Source: a virus
DNA: 56,237 nucleotides
Strand: one strand, 5' to 3'
IMG/VR virus record: IMGVR_UViG_3300032462_000007
Coordinates: 1-56,237 of that record
Part shown: in pieces, positions 19,340-25,827 of the stretch
Numbering within the stretch: the stretch's first letter is position 1
Layout: every line of letters begins with the position of its first letter
Translations under genes and position numbers: made by a program
The notes under the pieces: model-generated
The model's database searches: none
What the model was told of the DNA's origin: nothing
The model's input: only the letters and a program-made list of their open reading frames with translations

Positions 19340-19986
19340 TTTTTCCATTCTATTAATAGTTTATTGTGTTTACTTCTATTACAGGCTCTACAAGCTGGGA
19401 CAAGGTTGCCAATTGAGTGCTGGCCACCCCTGCTTATTGGCACAACATGATCTGCCTCAACATTTTCTCCTGATCCACAGTAGAAACATGGTGAATTATA
19501 AAGCCTTACTAGTTCTTTCTTAGATATTTTGTATGTACCATTATTAAGTTTTTGTGCTCTGCGCTTGGCATTGTTATTTCTCATCTCATCAGCGTTGTTT
19601 AGGCGATACTGCTTGTAATAAGCCCTTTTGCTATCAACATTTTCTAAATGATATTGCTTGTTATAAATCTTTTTATTTTCAGCATGATCTAATCGATACT
19701 GTTTGAACTTATCAATATTTTCTAATCTGTATCGCTTCTTTTGCTCTTTTATCATATCAATATTTTCTATGTAATACCGCTTGTAATAAGCCCTTTTGCT
19801 ATCAATATTTTCTAAATAATATTGCTTGTCATAAATCTTTATGTTTTCGGCATTTTCCAAGTCGTATTGTTTTTTATAAATCTTTACACAACTTTTACAA
19901 GAGCTCTTAAGACCACTATTATTCCTTTTGTCTTTGTGAAAGCTATCAAAAGATTTTAAGACTTTGCATGTGCTACAAATTTTCAT
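19336..19986 (-). CDS. HNH endonuclease with repetitive linker
   Basis: 216 residues. N-terminal zinc pair CSTC...CKSC (residues 3-6 and 30-33), then residues 38-140 consist of about seven degenerate repeats of the type (Q/R)Y-x-L-E-N-x-(D/E)-x-x-x-x-Y-x-K, then the nuclease: CFYCGSGENVEADHVVPISR (about 170-189), GGQHSIGNLVPACRACN. H-V-V-P...N...CxxC is the HNH core. The repeats probably form a charged helical spacer that reads DNA. It has its own -10 inside the previous gene, typical of a free-standing homing endonuclease. Confidence 0.88.
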   Translation of the reverse strand: MKICSTCKVLKSFDSFHKDKRNNSGLKSSCKSCVKIYKKQYDLENAENIKIYDKQYYLENIDSKRAYYKRYYIENIDMIKEQKKRYRLENIDKFKQYRLDHAENKKIYNKQYHLENVDSKRAYYKQYRLNNADEMRNNNAKRRAQKLNNGTYKISKKELVRLYNSPCFYCGSGENVEADHVVPISRGGQHSIGNLVPACRACNRSKHNKLLIEWKK

Positions 19987-19990
19987 ATTT

Positions 19991-20188
19991 CTATTCTAAC
20001 ATTCCCCTTATGATGTCTATACACATTTTTATTTCGTATGTATGTGAGCCTACGGCATCTCTCGAATCTTTTAACCATTCAAGCTTGTGGATAACTGTTC
20101 TTAAAGTATTTTGTCTAATAAAATCAGTAGTATAAGTTAATTCTTTTACCTGATCTCGATAGTAGTAAATGTCATCACACATATTCAT
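19991..20188 (-). CDS. hypothetical protein, 65 aa
   Basis: 65 residues (MNMCDDIYYYRDQVKELTYT, then LRTVIHKLEWLKDSRDAVG), mainly helical and charged. It overlaps the end of the upstream gene by 14 nt, and ATG at codon 3 is an alternative start. No domain recognised. Its 3' end carries the -10 element of the HNH gene. Confidence 0.5.
   Translation of the reverse strand: MNMCDDIYYYRDQVKELTYTTDFIRQNTLRTVIHKLEWLKDSRDAVGSHTYEIKMCIDIIRGMLE
19993..19998 (-). promoter_or_regulatory. -10 element of the HNH gene, leaderless
   Basis: Minus strand TAGAAT (19998-19993), 6 nt, ATG 19986; it lies in the last codons of the upstream gene. -35 is weak. Confidence 0.5.
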
Positions 20189-20393
20189 CCGATATTGTCA
20201 TTTGATTGTGTGACACAGTTAGTTTATCCTCTTCATCCTCTTCATCATCTTCATAATCATCCCAAACCGCAGTATACATTTCTGCGTATGGGTTTGCAAC
20301 TTTTGATATCCAAGAAGATAAATTCATAGCCTGATCTGCTACCCAGCTAACCAATAGTCCTTTAGTTACTTCTCTTTCCTTTTTAAATTCCAT
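20175..20393 (-). CDS. hypothetical protein with acidic stretch (72 aa)
   Basis: ATG 20393 follows GAGAGGGGAATC. The first half is helical (KEREVTKGLLVSWVADQAMN); an acidic run (WDDYEDDEEDEEDK) follows near residue 45. Such acidic runs occur in small phage proteins that mimic DNA or bind basic host proteins; no evidence beyond composition. Overlaps both neighbours, so coupled. Confidence 0.5.
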   Translation of the reverse strand: MEFKKEREVTKGLLVSWVADQAMNLSSWISKVANPYAEMYTAVWDDYEDDEEDEEDKLTVSHNQMTISDEYV

Positions 20394-20682
20394 TTGATTC
20401 CCCTCTCATTCTGTCAATGGTATCTGTCAAGTTAACTCTAAATATAAACATTTTAACCTTATCAAAAATACTTGGTTTTACTACATTATATCTTACTATT
20501 AATTTTAGTTTGGCAAATCCCATTGGACATCCTGGAATAATTTCTATAAATGGCTCTCCAATTAACATCGGATCTAATTTAATAACATTTATTGCATATT
20601 CTGATATTAAAGTAATGTCTAAATCTTCTGCAATGTCATAGGAGGCTGTCTTATTTACAACTCTTAATTCTTGTTCATTCAT
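20383..20682 (-). CDS. hypothetical protein, 99 aa
   Basis: 99 residues starting MNEQELRVVNKTASYDIAED, with a beta-rich middle (LIGEPFIEIIPGCPMGFAKL) and a basic C-terminal part (FDKVKMFIFRVNLTDTIDR). ATG follows GGAGTTAGA and overlaps the upstream stop. No family recognised. Confidence 0.5.
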   Translation of the reverse strand: MNEQELRVVNKTASYDIAEDLDITLISEYAINVIKLDPMLIGEPFIEIIPGCPMGFAKLKLIVRYNVVKPSIFDKVKMFIFRVNLTDTIDRMRGESNGI

Positions 20683-20912
20683 TCTAACTCCAAGGCTTGT
20701 ATAGCTTTCATAATACAGATATTTGCACCATCACCATAACGGTGCTTGAACATCAATCCCCGATCTAACCAGTTCTGAACCCACAGAGGCTCTTCCCCTT
20801 GAACTACAAGATAGGTATTAATATCATTTTCATCAGTTCCGCCTTCGTGCCTACCAATATGAATTTCATGTAGCAGAATGTCATTTAATTTAACAGCTAT
20901 ATGTAGTGGCAT
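20679..20912 (-). CDS. conserved actinophage protein with HRYGDGA motif
   Basis: ATG 20912 has the RBS GGAGAAATAA, so the longer in-frame start at 20954 (no RBS) is rejected. The 77 residues contain IHIGRHEGGTDENDINTYLV and FKHRYGDGANICIMKAIQAL. The E-G-x-x-D-x-x-x-N-T-Y ... H-R-Y-G-D-G-A pattern is familiar from many actinophage early proteins of unknown function. It opens the 19148-20912 run of overlapping genes. Confidence 0.65.
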   Translation of the reverse strand: MPLHIAVKLNDILLHEIHIGRHEGGTDENDINTYLVVQGEEPLWVQNWLDRGLMFKHRYGDGANICIMKAIQALELE

Positions 20913-21138
20913 TTTATTTCTCCATCCATTCTTTTTTTCGGCATTAGTAGCCATTTACAACCATGTTCTACGCTACTCTGCAACCAGTTCCCTCACTACC
21001 CTCTATACCCCCCACCTTTTGTTCCCTCTTTATAGGCTTTCGCTGTTTCCTATACCTTTTAACGTATGAGTTATAGGTTTAGATAAGTTCCTTTAATGTC
21101 AGTCCGCCTTGAATTGCGTGGTGTCTCTTAATCACTTG
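20913..21138. other. non-coding gap
   Basis: No convincing gene, RNA or promoter is seen on either strand. A purine-rich minus-strand stretch (21000-21060) has an open frame but no usable start codon. Confidence 0.4.
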
Positions 21139-21210
21139 TCATTTCTGGTGCAGTTGTTCTACACGTTCCACTTGTGCTTCTAACTCACGGATTCTTTTCT
21201 TACTAAACAT
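21139..21210 (-). CDS. possible 23-residue helical peptide
   Basis: ATG 21210 gives MFSKKRIRELEAQVERVEQL plus three residues, a heptad-like charged helix. The RBS is weak (ACAGAAA). It follows the CxxC microprotein by 19 nt on the same strand. Short coiled-coil peptides like this are seen downstream of such zinc microproteins, but it may be spurious. Confidence 0.25.
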   Translation of the reverse strand: MFSKKRIRELEAQVERVEQLHQK

Positions 21211-21228
21211 TTTCTGTGTAGTGCATTT

Positions 21229-21396
21229 CTAATCTCTATCTAATAGTTTAATCGTTTGGCAAGGATATTCTTGATATCCACTTCTATGACAAATGACACA
21301 ATATCCATCTTCTTCTTTATGAAGATCATAGATATCACTTATTTTCTGGGATAGTTTTAATATCGTTCCCTCGAAATATTCAACTGTCTTAAACAT
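21229..21396 (-). CDS. zinc-binding microprotein (55 aa)
   Basis: ATG 21396 overlaps the upstream stop (TAATG). The 55 residues begin with a helix (MFKTVEYFEGTILKLSQKIS) and contain GYCVICHRSGYQEYPCQTIK: C-x2-C-x8-C with a following Thr. The 'C-x-x-C...Y-P-C-x-T-I' motif is common in small actinophage proteins of unknown role. Translationally coupled to the zinc-finger gene before it. Confidence 0.6.
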   Translation of the reverse strand: MFKTVEYFEGTILKLSQKISDIYDLHKEEDGYCVICHRSGYQEYPCQTIKLLDRD

Positions 21397-21518
21397 TAGC
21401 AGTATGCTCCAACTTGTCCTTTGTGCATCGTTCTAATATGATTAATTAAATCTAAGATATCTATAAAGCTTTCTTCACACATATAACATTCGTTAAATAC
21501 TTCTTTTTTGTCAGTCAT
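21396..21518 (-). CDS. C2H2 zinc-finger microprotein (40 aa)
   Basis: From ATG 21518 the product is 40 residues with a single C2H2 finger: CYMCEESFIDILDLINHIRT...H (C-x2-C-x12-H-x4-H) with the usual Phe and Leu of the core. ATG 21530 adds 4 residues but has no spaced RBS. Single C2H2 fingers in phages can bind nucleic acid or protein. Too short to be found by routine gene callers. Confidence 0.6.
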   Translation of the reverse strand: MTDKKEVFNECYMCEESFIDILDLINHIRTMHKGQVGAYC

Positions 21519-21519
21519 T

Positions 21520-21783
21520 TCAATACTCATCCTCTATGATATTTGGAGTATATTCGCCCAGCCAGGCACCAATACAATTATAACCTATATATTCAAGGGC
21601 TTCGTCTTCATCCATACCATCACGGTCAACAAGAACTTTTATCATGCCTGACAGGGAGTAGTTAGCCAGCCTTAACTGCCCACATCTCTGGGAGAATCCA
21701 ATAAAGGCTTCGTCAAACCCGTCTATAGTCAGGATTTCTTCATCCATAGAAGAGAATATCTCCTCTAATTGTTCCTTATTCAT
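21520..21783 (-). CDS. hypothetical acidic protein, 87 aa
   Basis: ATG 21783 follows AAGGAGTAAT. Acidic and helical (MNKEQLEEIFSSMDEEILTI), with GMDEDEALEYIGYNCIGAWL in the second half: the E-D-E-A-x-E-Y-I/F-x-x-N-x-x-G/C-A-x-x-G pattern is seen in small phage proteins of unknown function. It is coupled to the zinc-finger gene that follows (the stop and start almost touch). Confidence 0.6.
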   Translation of the reverse strand: MNKEQLEEIFSSMDEEILTIDGFDEAFIGFSQRCGQLRLANYSLSGMIKVLVDRDGMDEDEALEYIGYNCIGAWLGEYTPNIIEDEY

Positions 21784-21785
21784 TA

Positions 21786-21965
21786 TTACTCCTTATGACA
21801 TTTACATGCACATTTGTATAATTTGTTTGTTAATTCGCTATGAAATTGTTTCTTACATATTTTGTGACTTTCTTTTTTTTCTGTTACGCCACACCAACTA
21901 AATTTTACAGTTTCAACTATTCCATATGCTGGTATTGGTGCTGATACTTTTCTCTGTTTAGCCAC
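21786..21965 (-). CDS. Cys-rich small protein (59 aa)
   Basis: GTG 21965 (codon 14 of the longer frame starting at GTG 22004) is preferred because the longer form would overlap the FmdB-like gene by 47 nt. The 59 residues include SWCGVTEKKESHKICKKQF and KLYKCACKCHKE; the three C-terminal cysteines plus His, with two upstream Cys, suggest a zinc-binding fold. Start choice is uncertain. Confidence 0.45.
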   Translation of the reverse strand: MAKQRKVSAPIPAYGIVETVKFSWCGVTEKKESHKICKKQFHSELTNKLYKCACKCHKE

Positions 21966-22131
21966 CAGTTGTATAAAATCCTTTTCCTTTGAAGTGAATT
22001 CCACTTACATTAAATACTCTTTTAATTCTGCCACCACAGTCAGGACACGAATGTGGGTCAGGGTCTTTCATTCCTTTTACCAACTCTTTATCTTCTTCAC
22101 ACACTTTGCATGAATAGATGTAAACTGGCAT
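21958..22131 (-). CDS. FmdB-family zinc-ribbon protein
   Basis: 57 residues: MPVYIYSCKVCEEDKELVKG, then CPDCGGRIKRVF, ending FKGKGFYTTGG. Start with M-P-x-Y-x-Y-x-C-x-x-C, second C-x2-C-G-G and the end F-K-G-x-G-F-Y-x-T are the signature of the FmdB/CxxC_CxxC_SSSS putative regulatory zinc ribbon, common in actinobacteria and their phages. The gene has a perfect leaderless promoter and no RBS. Confidence 0.8.
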   Translation of the reverse strand: MPVYIYSCKVCEEDKELVKGMKDPDPHSCPDCGGRIKRVFNVSGIHFKGKGFYTTGG

Positions 22132-22137
22132 ATCTCT

Positions 22138-22166
22138 ATAATACCAGAATTTTAGCTATTTGTCAA
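22138..22166 (-). promoter_or_regulatory. leaderless promoter of the FmdB-like gene
   Basis: Minus strand: TTGACA (22166-22161), 17-bp spacer, TATTAT (22143-22138), 6 nt, ATG 22131. Confidence 0.85.
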
Positions 22167-22175
22167 TATATGGAA

Positions 22176-22197
22176 ATGCCCCCCTTTCGGGGGGCAT
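22176..22197 (-). terminator. terminator after ssb
   Basis: ATGCCCCCC/GGGGGGCAT with a GAAA tetraloop on the minus strand, 11 nt after the ssb stop; only a short T-run (TTT) follows. It separates the ssb operon from the FmdB promoter. Confidence 0.7.
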
Positions 22198-22207
22198 CCC
22201 TTAACTA

Positions 22208-22618
22208 TTAAGCCCAAACATCAGGCAGTTCGTTGTCAACAGAGACAATGTTGTTCACAACATTACTGGCCTTATTAAAAGTGCCAGCCTTGATTGATAA
22301 TGATTGTCCAATATCGCTTGCATCGATCTCAAAGGCATTTCCTCGAGTTCCGTCCTTGCGGTCAAATTCACGATACTTCAATTTGCCGTGAACAATTACC
22401 TTATTGCCCTTTGACAAGTTCTTAGAAACATTTTCTGCCAATGTTCTCCAGCATACAACATCATAGAAGGCTGTATCGCCATCAACCCATGTGCCGCTGG
22501 CATCTTGAAATCTTTCTGTACTTGCTAGCCGTAGCTTTGTTAGAACTTTGCCATTTCCCAGATCTTTTAGCTCGGGGTCTTTTACCAAATTTCCTATAAC
22601 TGTTATTTGTGTTGCCAT
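22208..22618 (-). CDS. ssb: single-stranded DNA-binding protein (bacterial SSB type)
   Basis: 136 residues. The N-terminal OB fold is clear: ITVIGNLVKDPELKDLGNGK, TAFYDVVCWRTLAENVSKNL, KGNKVIVHGKLKYREF. This matches bacterial SSB (G-N-L-x-x-D-P-E, W-x-x-x-A-E-N). The C-terminal part is short and ends ...NELPDVWA instead of the acidic D-D-D-I-P-F peptide, so recruitment of partner proteins through that tip is probably altered. The genome also has a second, unrelated SSB at 36629. RBS AGAGAAG. Confidence 0.9.
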   Translation of the reverse strand: MATQITVIGNLVKDPELKDLGNGKVLTKLRLASTERFQDASGTWVDGDTAFYDVVCWRTLAENVSKNLSKGNKVIVHGKLKYREFDRKDGTRGNAFEIDASDIGQSLSIKAGTFNKASNVVNNIVSVDNELPDVWA

Positions 22619-22636
22619 TTCTTTCTTCTCTTTTCT

Positions 22637-22882
22637 CTACTTGTTAGGGTAGGTTATGTCGAGAATTGGGTCGAACGTTACTTGTGCTCCCAATTTCTCC
22701 AGTATTTCTCTTATACCCATCATATATTTTATGCGAGTAAGTCTTTCTGCATCAGACAAATGTCTCCAATGACTTTCATAGAATTGAATACCAAGGAATT
22801 TATCATAGTCAACTATATCCATATGAAAATCTGCAGGTGGTTTTATTGAATGTACCGCCTTTTTCATATTCGATGTATACAT
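22637..22882 (-). CDS. conserved actinophage protein, 81 aa
   Basis: 81 residues with VHSIKPPADFHMDIVDYDKF, then HWRHLSDAERLTRIKYMMGI and GAQVTFDPILD. The pattern of a short 'P-P-D-F' strand followed by two helices and a basic loop is found in actinophage genes next to whiB and ssb. No biochemical role known. Its start overlaps the whiB stop (TAATG). Confidence 0.6.
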   Translation of the reverse strand: MYTSNMKKAVHSIKPPADFHMDIVDYDKFLGIQFYESHWRHLSDAERLTRIKYMMGIREILEKLGAQVTFDPILDITYPNK

Positions 22883-23163
22883 TATTCTTTTTCCATTGTC
22901 ATTCCAGACCAGATATCAAACCAGTCTGTTTTTTCTTTATGACTATTAAATTCTTTAGATATCTTTCCGCCCTCTAAATAAACGCCGCCCCACACACCCC
23001 ACTCAGAATTACTAACTCCGTAAGCGAGGCACTGTCTTTGTGCTGGACAACTTATACATAATAGGTCTACTTTCTTTGAGACTTCCTTGTCTTCTTCATA
23101 TTGATCAAAAAACAAGTTGGTATCCATATTAAGACAGGATGCTTTTTCATCGAACTTGTACAT
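22882..23163 (-). CDS. whiB: WhiB-family Fe-S transcriptional regulator
   Basis: 93 residues with the four cluster cysteines Cys10, Cys36, Cys39 and Cys45 (CISCPAQRQC) and the GVWGG turn at 56-60 that contacts sigma factor, followed by a basic C-terminal stretch. WhiB proteins bind [4Fe-4S], interact with region 4 of the principal sigma factor and occur only in actinobacteria and their phages. In phages they can block host WhiB functions. RBS AAGGAAGGG. It is a candidate for control of the phage promoters with non-consensus -35 regions. Confidence 0.93.
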   Translation of the reverse strand: MYKFDEKASCLNMDTNLFFDQYEEDKEVSKKVDLLCISCPAQRQCLAYGVSNSEWGVWGGVYLEGGKISKEFNSHKEKTDWFDIWSGMTMEKE

Positions 23164-23377
23164 CGCCCTTCCTTAATATAGAATCTGGAATATCCCAAGA
23201 CCCATTATGATTTTTAAACACAAGTTTCTTATGCCATTTAGAATTGACAAAAGCTGCATCATTCTTTAAACTAAAACTGTCATCTTCTTGAAGGAATATT
23301 ACATTCCAACCTTCCCATCCAAGAAAGGAGCTTTTACTTACTATTGACTCCATTTCTTGCAAATCAGATATTTTCAT
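23147..23377 (-). CDS. hypothetical protein, 76 aa
   Basis: 76 residues: MKISDLQEMESIVSKSSFLG, a central aromatic stretch GWEGWNVIFLQED and a basic second half (VNSKWHKKLVFKNHNGSWDI). It overlaps whiB by 17 nt. The 'L-x-W-x-G-W-x-x-x-F...D-G-x-F...G-x-W' layout recurs in actinophage whiB neighbourhoods; function unknown. Confidence 0.55.
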   Translation of the reverse strand: MKISDLQEMESIVSKSSFLGWEGWNVIFLQEDDSFSLKNDAAFVNSKWHKKLVFKNHNGSWDIPDSILRKGDVQVR

Positions 23378-23627
23378 TCATAGACCTTCCTGTACTAATG
23401 ATAACTGTTACAAATGTAATGATGAATTGAAATATGAACATTAAGACAAATCCTATTTGATTTGTTGCCAGTCCGTACCAGAGTATTGCTACTTGATTTA
23501 TTATCCAAAAGGATATCATCGCTGCAATTTTTGCTACACTTATTTTAAAGGTAACTGCAATAAACATTGATAGATAGAATAGTGCGTATGTTGCGAAGAT
23601 CACTAAAGACCATATTGTTAGACTCAT
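23364..23627 (-). CDS. three-helix membrane protein (87 aa)
   Basis: 87 residues with three hydrophobic segments (about 4-25, 31-50 and 55-78: TIWSLVIFATYALFYLSMFI, ISFWIINQVAILWYGL, IGFVLMFIFQFIITFVTVII). Short loops and a polar C terminus. An integral membrane protein of unknown role, overlapping the gene after it by 14 nt. Confidence 0.6.
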   Translation of the reverse strand: MSLTIWSLVIFATYALFYLSMFIAVTFKISVAKIAAMISFWIINQVAILWYGLATNQIGFVLMFIFQFIITFVTVIISTGRSMNENI

Positions 23628-23981
23628 TTAATATCTAAATATTCCTACTTCTACACCCTCTTGGTGCTTCATGTGCGTTGCAAATTTTGACAACGGCTCT
23701 TTTGGTAGACTGAAATATGCGTAGTATGTAATATGTTCAATATTTTGCCTTACCCATTGTTCAGTAGTTTTAGAGAAAGATAATTTAAAGCCTTTACCCT
23801 TTAAATAATCTTCTGAGGTATTACAAAATCCAGCAGTGAAGTTATTAATCTTATGTGGACCAAGACTCCATACCTGAATTTCACTATCCTCATTTGGTGT
23901 TGACAAAGCCACACCCATTGCTCTCATAAAAACTTCATAATCAGAGAACATCTTTGTTCCCTCAACTACAATAACCATCAT
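23628..23981 (-). CDS. hypothetical protein, 118 aa
   Basis: ATG 23981 (or 23978) is the first start downstream of the promoter; the in-frame ATG 24011 falls inside the -10. The protein begins MMVIVVEGTKMFSDYEVFMR and continues with a Rossmann-like beta-alpha alternation (DSEIQVWSLGPHKINNFTAG). This resembles small phage proteins with an N-terminal 'I-V-x-E-G' strand and D-Y-x-x-F-x-x-A-M, perhaps a SLOG-type nucleotide-binding fold; uncertain. Confidence 0.55.
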   Translation of the reverse strand: MMVIVVEGTKMFSDYEVFMRAMGVALSTPNEDSEIQVWSLGPHKINNFTAGFCNTSEDYLKGKGFKLSFSKTTEQWVRQNIEHITYYAYFSLPKEPLSKFATHMKHQEGVEVGIFRY

Positions 23982-24002
23982 AACTCTTTTCTCTCTATGT
24001 AT

Positions 24003-24031
24003 ATTATACATTCTTCTGTGACAAATGTCAA
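24003..24031 (-). promoter_or_regulatory. perfect sigma-70-type promoter
   Basis: Minus strand: TTGACA (24031-24026), 17-bp spacer, TATAAT (24008-24003). Transcription should begin near 23996, about 15 nt before ATG 23981. It probably drives the operon running from 23981 through whiB to ssb. Confidence 0.85.
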
Positions 24032-24037
24032 CTTACA

Positions 24038-24400
24038 TTAGCTATTTAGGCTATCGATTACTGATACCAAGGCAGTGACTTCTTTTTCTGAGAGACTAAA
24101 AACGTCTACCCTTTCGGCATCTTGATTAAGAATCTTCCCATCTTTATCTATATCTGCTTTGTATAGTATATTTTCTATAGACCAGTAGGCCTTATTATCT
24201 CTAATGGCAACCTTTACAGATCCATTATCTAAAATTTTAGATACCTGACTTTGTCTTGTGTATGCCCTAAATCCTACTGGGAATTCTTCTTCTTTATATT
24301 TTTGAATTAAGCATGTTATTAAAACGATTAAGTTTATTGCAAATAAATTGATTGCTATCAAGCACCCTGACATTTTTTGCAACGGAGAAAGACTTTCCAT
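24038..24400 (-). CDS. membrane-anchored conserved actinophage protein
   Basis: 120 residues; one transmembrane helix at about 12-33 (CLIAINLFAINLIVLITCLI), then a soluble part with SVKVAIRDNKAYWSIENILY, YKADIDKDGKILNQDAERVD and a final helix. The 'Y-x-A-D-(I/V)-D-x-x-G' strand with a preceding W is familiar from actinophage proteins of unknown function. RBS TTGGAGG, and a TATAAT box lies about 26 nt upstream. Confidence 0.6.
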   Translation of the reverse strand: MESLSPLQKMSGCLIAINLFAINLIVLITCLIQKYKEEEFPVGFRAYTRQSQVSKILDNGSVKVAIRDNKAYWSIENILYKADIDKDGKILNQDAERVDVFSLSEKEVTALVSVIDSLNS

Positions 24401-24436
24401 TTTTAGCCTCCAATAGTTCTATACATCTATTATATC

Positions 24437-24796
24437 TTATTTTTGATTGTAACGACTTAAAATTGCTTCAAGAAAAAATCTTTCATCATCAGTAAAGGTA
24501 AGAATATTCTCTTGTATATAATCAATTTGTTCCAGCGTTACTGAGACAGAAGTCTCTCCCTCGGTAAAATCAACCTCAACTATGTCTTGCATCCAAAGAC
24601 CTTTTGCTATTTCACCCAGAGCTTCGTAGTGTGAGTAATAAAATTCTGGATACATCTCTTTACACTGTGGAGTTATCTGATAAGTAAATGTGTCCGATAT
24701 TGAATCATATCCAAAAATTTCTAGAGCCCCTAATTTAATTAAATGTTCAATAGTTTCTGACAATTCTTCCTCATAAAATTCTTCATTGTATTCCAT
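24437..24796 (-). CDS. hypothetical acidic protein, 119 aa
   Basis: 119 residues, acidic and helical. It contains EETIEHLIKLGALEIFGYDS and DTFTYQITPQCKEMYPEFYY, a pattern like a winged-helix (a helix, then a short beta-hairpin reading D-T-F-x-Y-x-x-T). It overlaps the IMPDH gene stop by 14 nt and is therefore coupled to it. Possible small regulator; low certainty on function. Confidence 0.55.
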   Translation of the reverse strand: MEYNEEFYEEELSETIEHLIKLGALEIFGYDSISDTFTYQITPQCKEMYPEFYYSHYEALGEIAKGLWMQDIVEVDFTEGETSVSVTLEQIDYIQENILTFTDDERFFLEAILSRYNQK

Positions 24797-25811
24797 GTGG
24801 CATCGATTCTTTTACTGTCAATGGAGATACTCTAATATACATAGACTCTTGATATAAGTGAGACAAGGAGTCTACTCCAGAATAAGAACATCCACTTCCA
24901 AGACCACCCTTTATATCTTTAATGATATTAGCAACAGGACCTTTATGTGGAATCATTCCTGAAACTCCTTCTGCAACTGCAATATCTTTTGTTTTATTAG
25001 CTTCTTTGCTTGCCATACCTCTAAATGATTTATATTTTTTATTACCATTCATATATATAGACCCTGGAGATTCGTCTGTACCTGCCAGCATCGATCCAAG
25101 CATAACTGAGTCTGCTCCTGCTGCAAAAGCCTTGATCATATCTCCAGTATTGCGTATGCCACCATCAGCAACGATTCCAGCACTTAAGCTAAACTTATCT
25201 CTTGCCTGTCGGATGTTTATAATTGAAGACAGTGTTGGAACACCATGTCCTGACACAATCCTCGTTGTGCACATGCTGCCACCACCTATACCTACTCTAA
25301 TAGAGTCTGCGCCAGCATCGCTTAGTGCGAGATATCCTGCTACTGTAGAAACATTCCCAGACATGATAGATACACTATGTCCAACAACATCTTTTAGCCT
25401 TTTTGTTGCATCTATCACCATCTTACTATGACCATTAGCTGAATCAATTAGTAACAATGATGCCCCAGCATTTATAAGTTTTCTTACTTGCTCTTCAGTA
25501 AATGTAGATGAAATTGCTGCACCTACTGCAACAAGTCCTAATTCTGAAGCTTCTTCTACCATCGCAAGCTGTCTTTTAACAGACATAAATCTATGGATAA
25601 TTCCCATCCCTCCTGCGTATGCCATAGCAGATGCCATCTCAGTCTCACAAACGGTATCCATAGGGGACGCAATTACTGGAAAATCTAACCAGCAAGATCT
25701 TGCTACTAGCATTTTTAAATCAACAGAACTTCTACTAACAACTTCTGAATATTGAGGAACCATTAAGATATCATCAAAACAGATGTCATTATTTTCTAAG
25801 TATTCTTTCAA
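24783..25811 (-). CDS. guaB: IMP dehydrogenase lacking CBS domains
   Basis: 342 residues covering the full (beta/alpha)8 barrel. Active-site loop GIGGGSMCTTRIVSGHG (about 174-190) with catalytic Cys181; ASPMDTVCE near 48; NAD/IMP-binding DGGIRNTGDMIKAFAAGAD; flap YKSFRGMASKEA. These favour IMPDH (IMP to XMP, the committed step to GMP) over GMP reductase. The two CBS domains normally inserted after the second barrel strand (near residue 80) are missing, so adenine-nucleotide feedback is presumably absent. The gene follows terminase and overlaps the next small gene. Confidence 0.85.
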   Translation of the reverse strand: MKEYLENNDICFDDILMVPQYSEVVSRSSVDLKMLVARSCWLDFPVIASPMDTVCETEMASAMAYAGGMGIIHRFMSVKRQLAMVEEASELGLVAVGAAISSTFTEEQVRKLINAGASLLLIDSANGHSKMVIDATKRLKDVVGHSVSIMSGNVSTVAGYLALSDAGADSIRVGIGGGSMCTTRIVSGHGVPTLSSIINIRQARDKFSLSAGIVADGGIRNTGDMIKAFAAGADSVMLGSMLAGTDESPGSIYMNGNKKYKSFRGMASKEANKTKDIAVAEGVSGMIPHKGPVANIIKDIKGGLGSGCSYSGVDSLSHLYQESMYIRVSPLTVKESMPHGIQ

Positions 25812-25827
25812 GGCTTTGCCATTTCTA

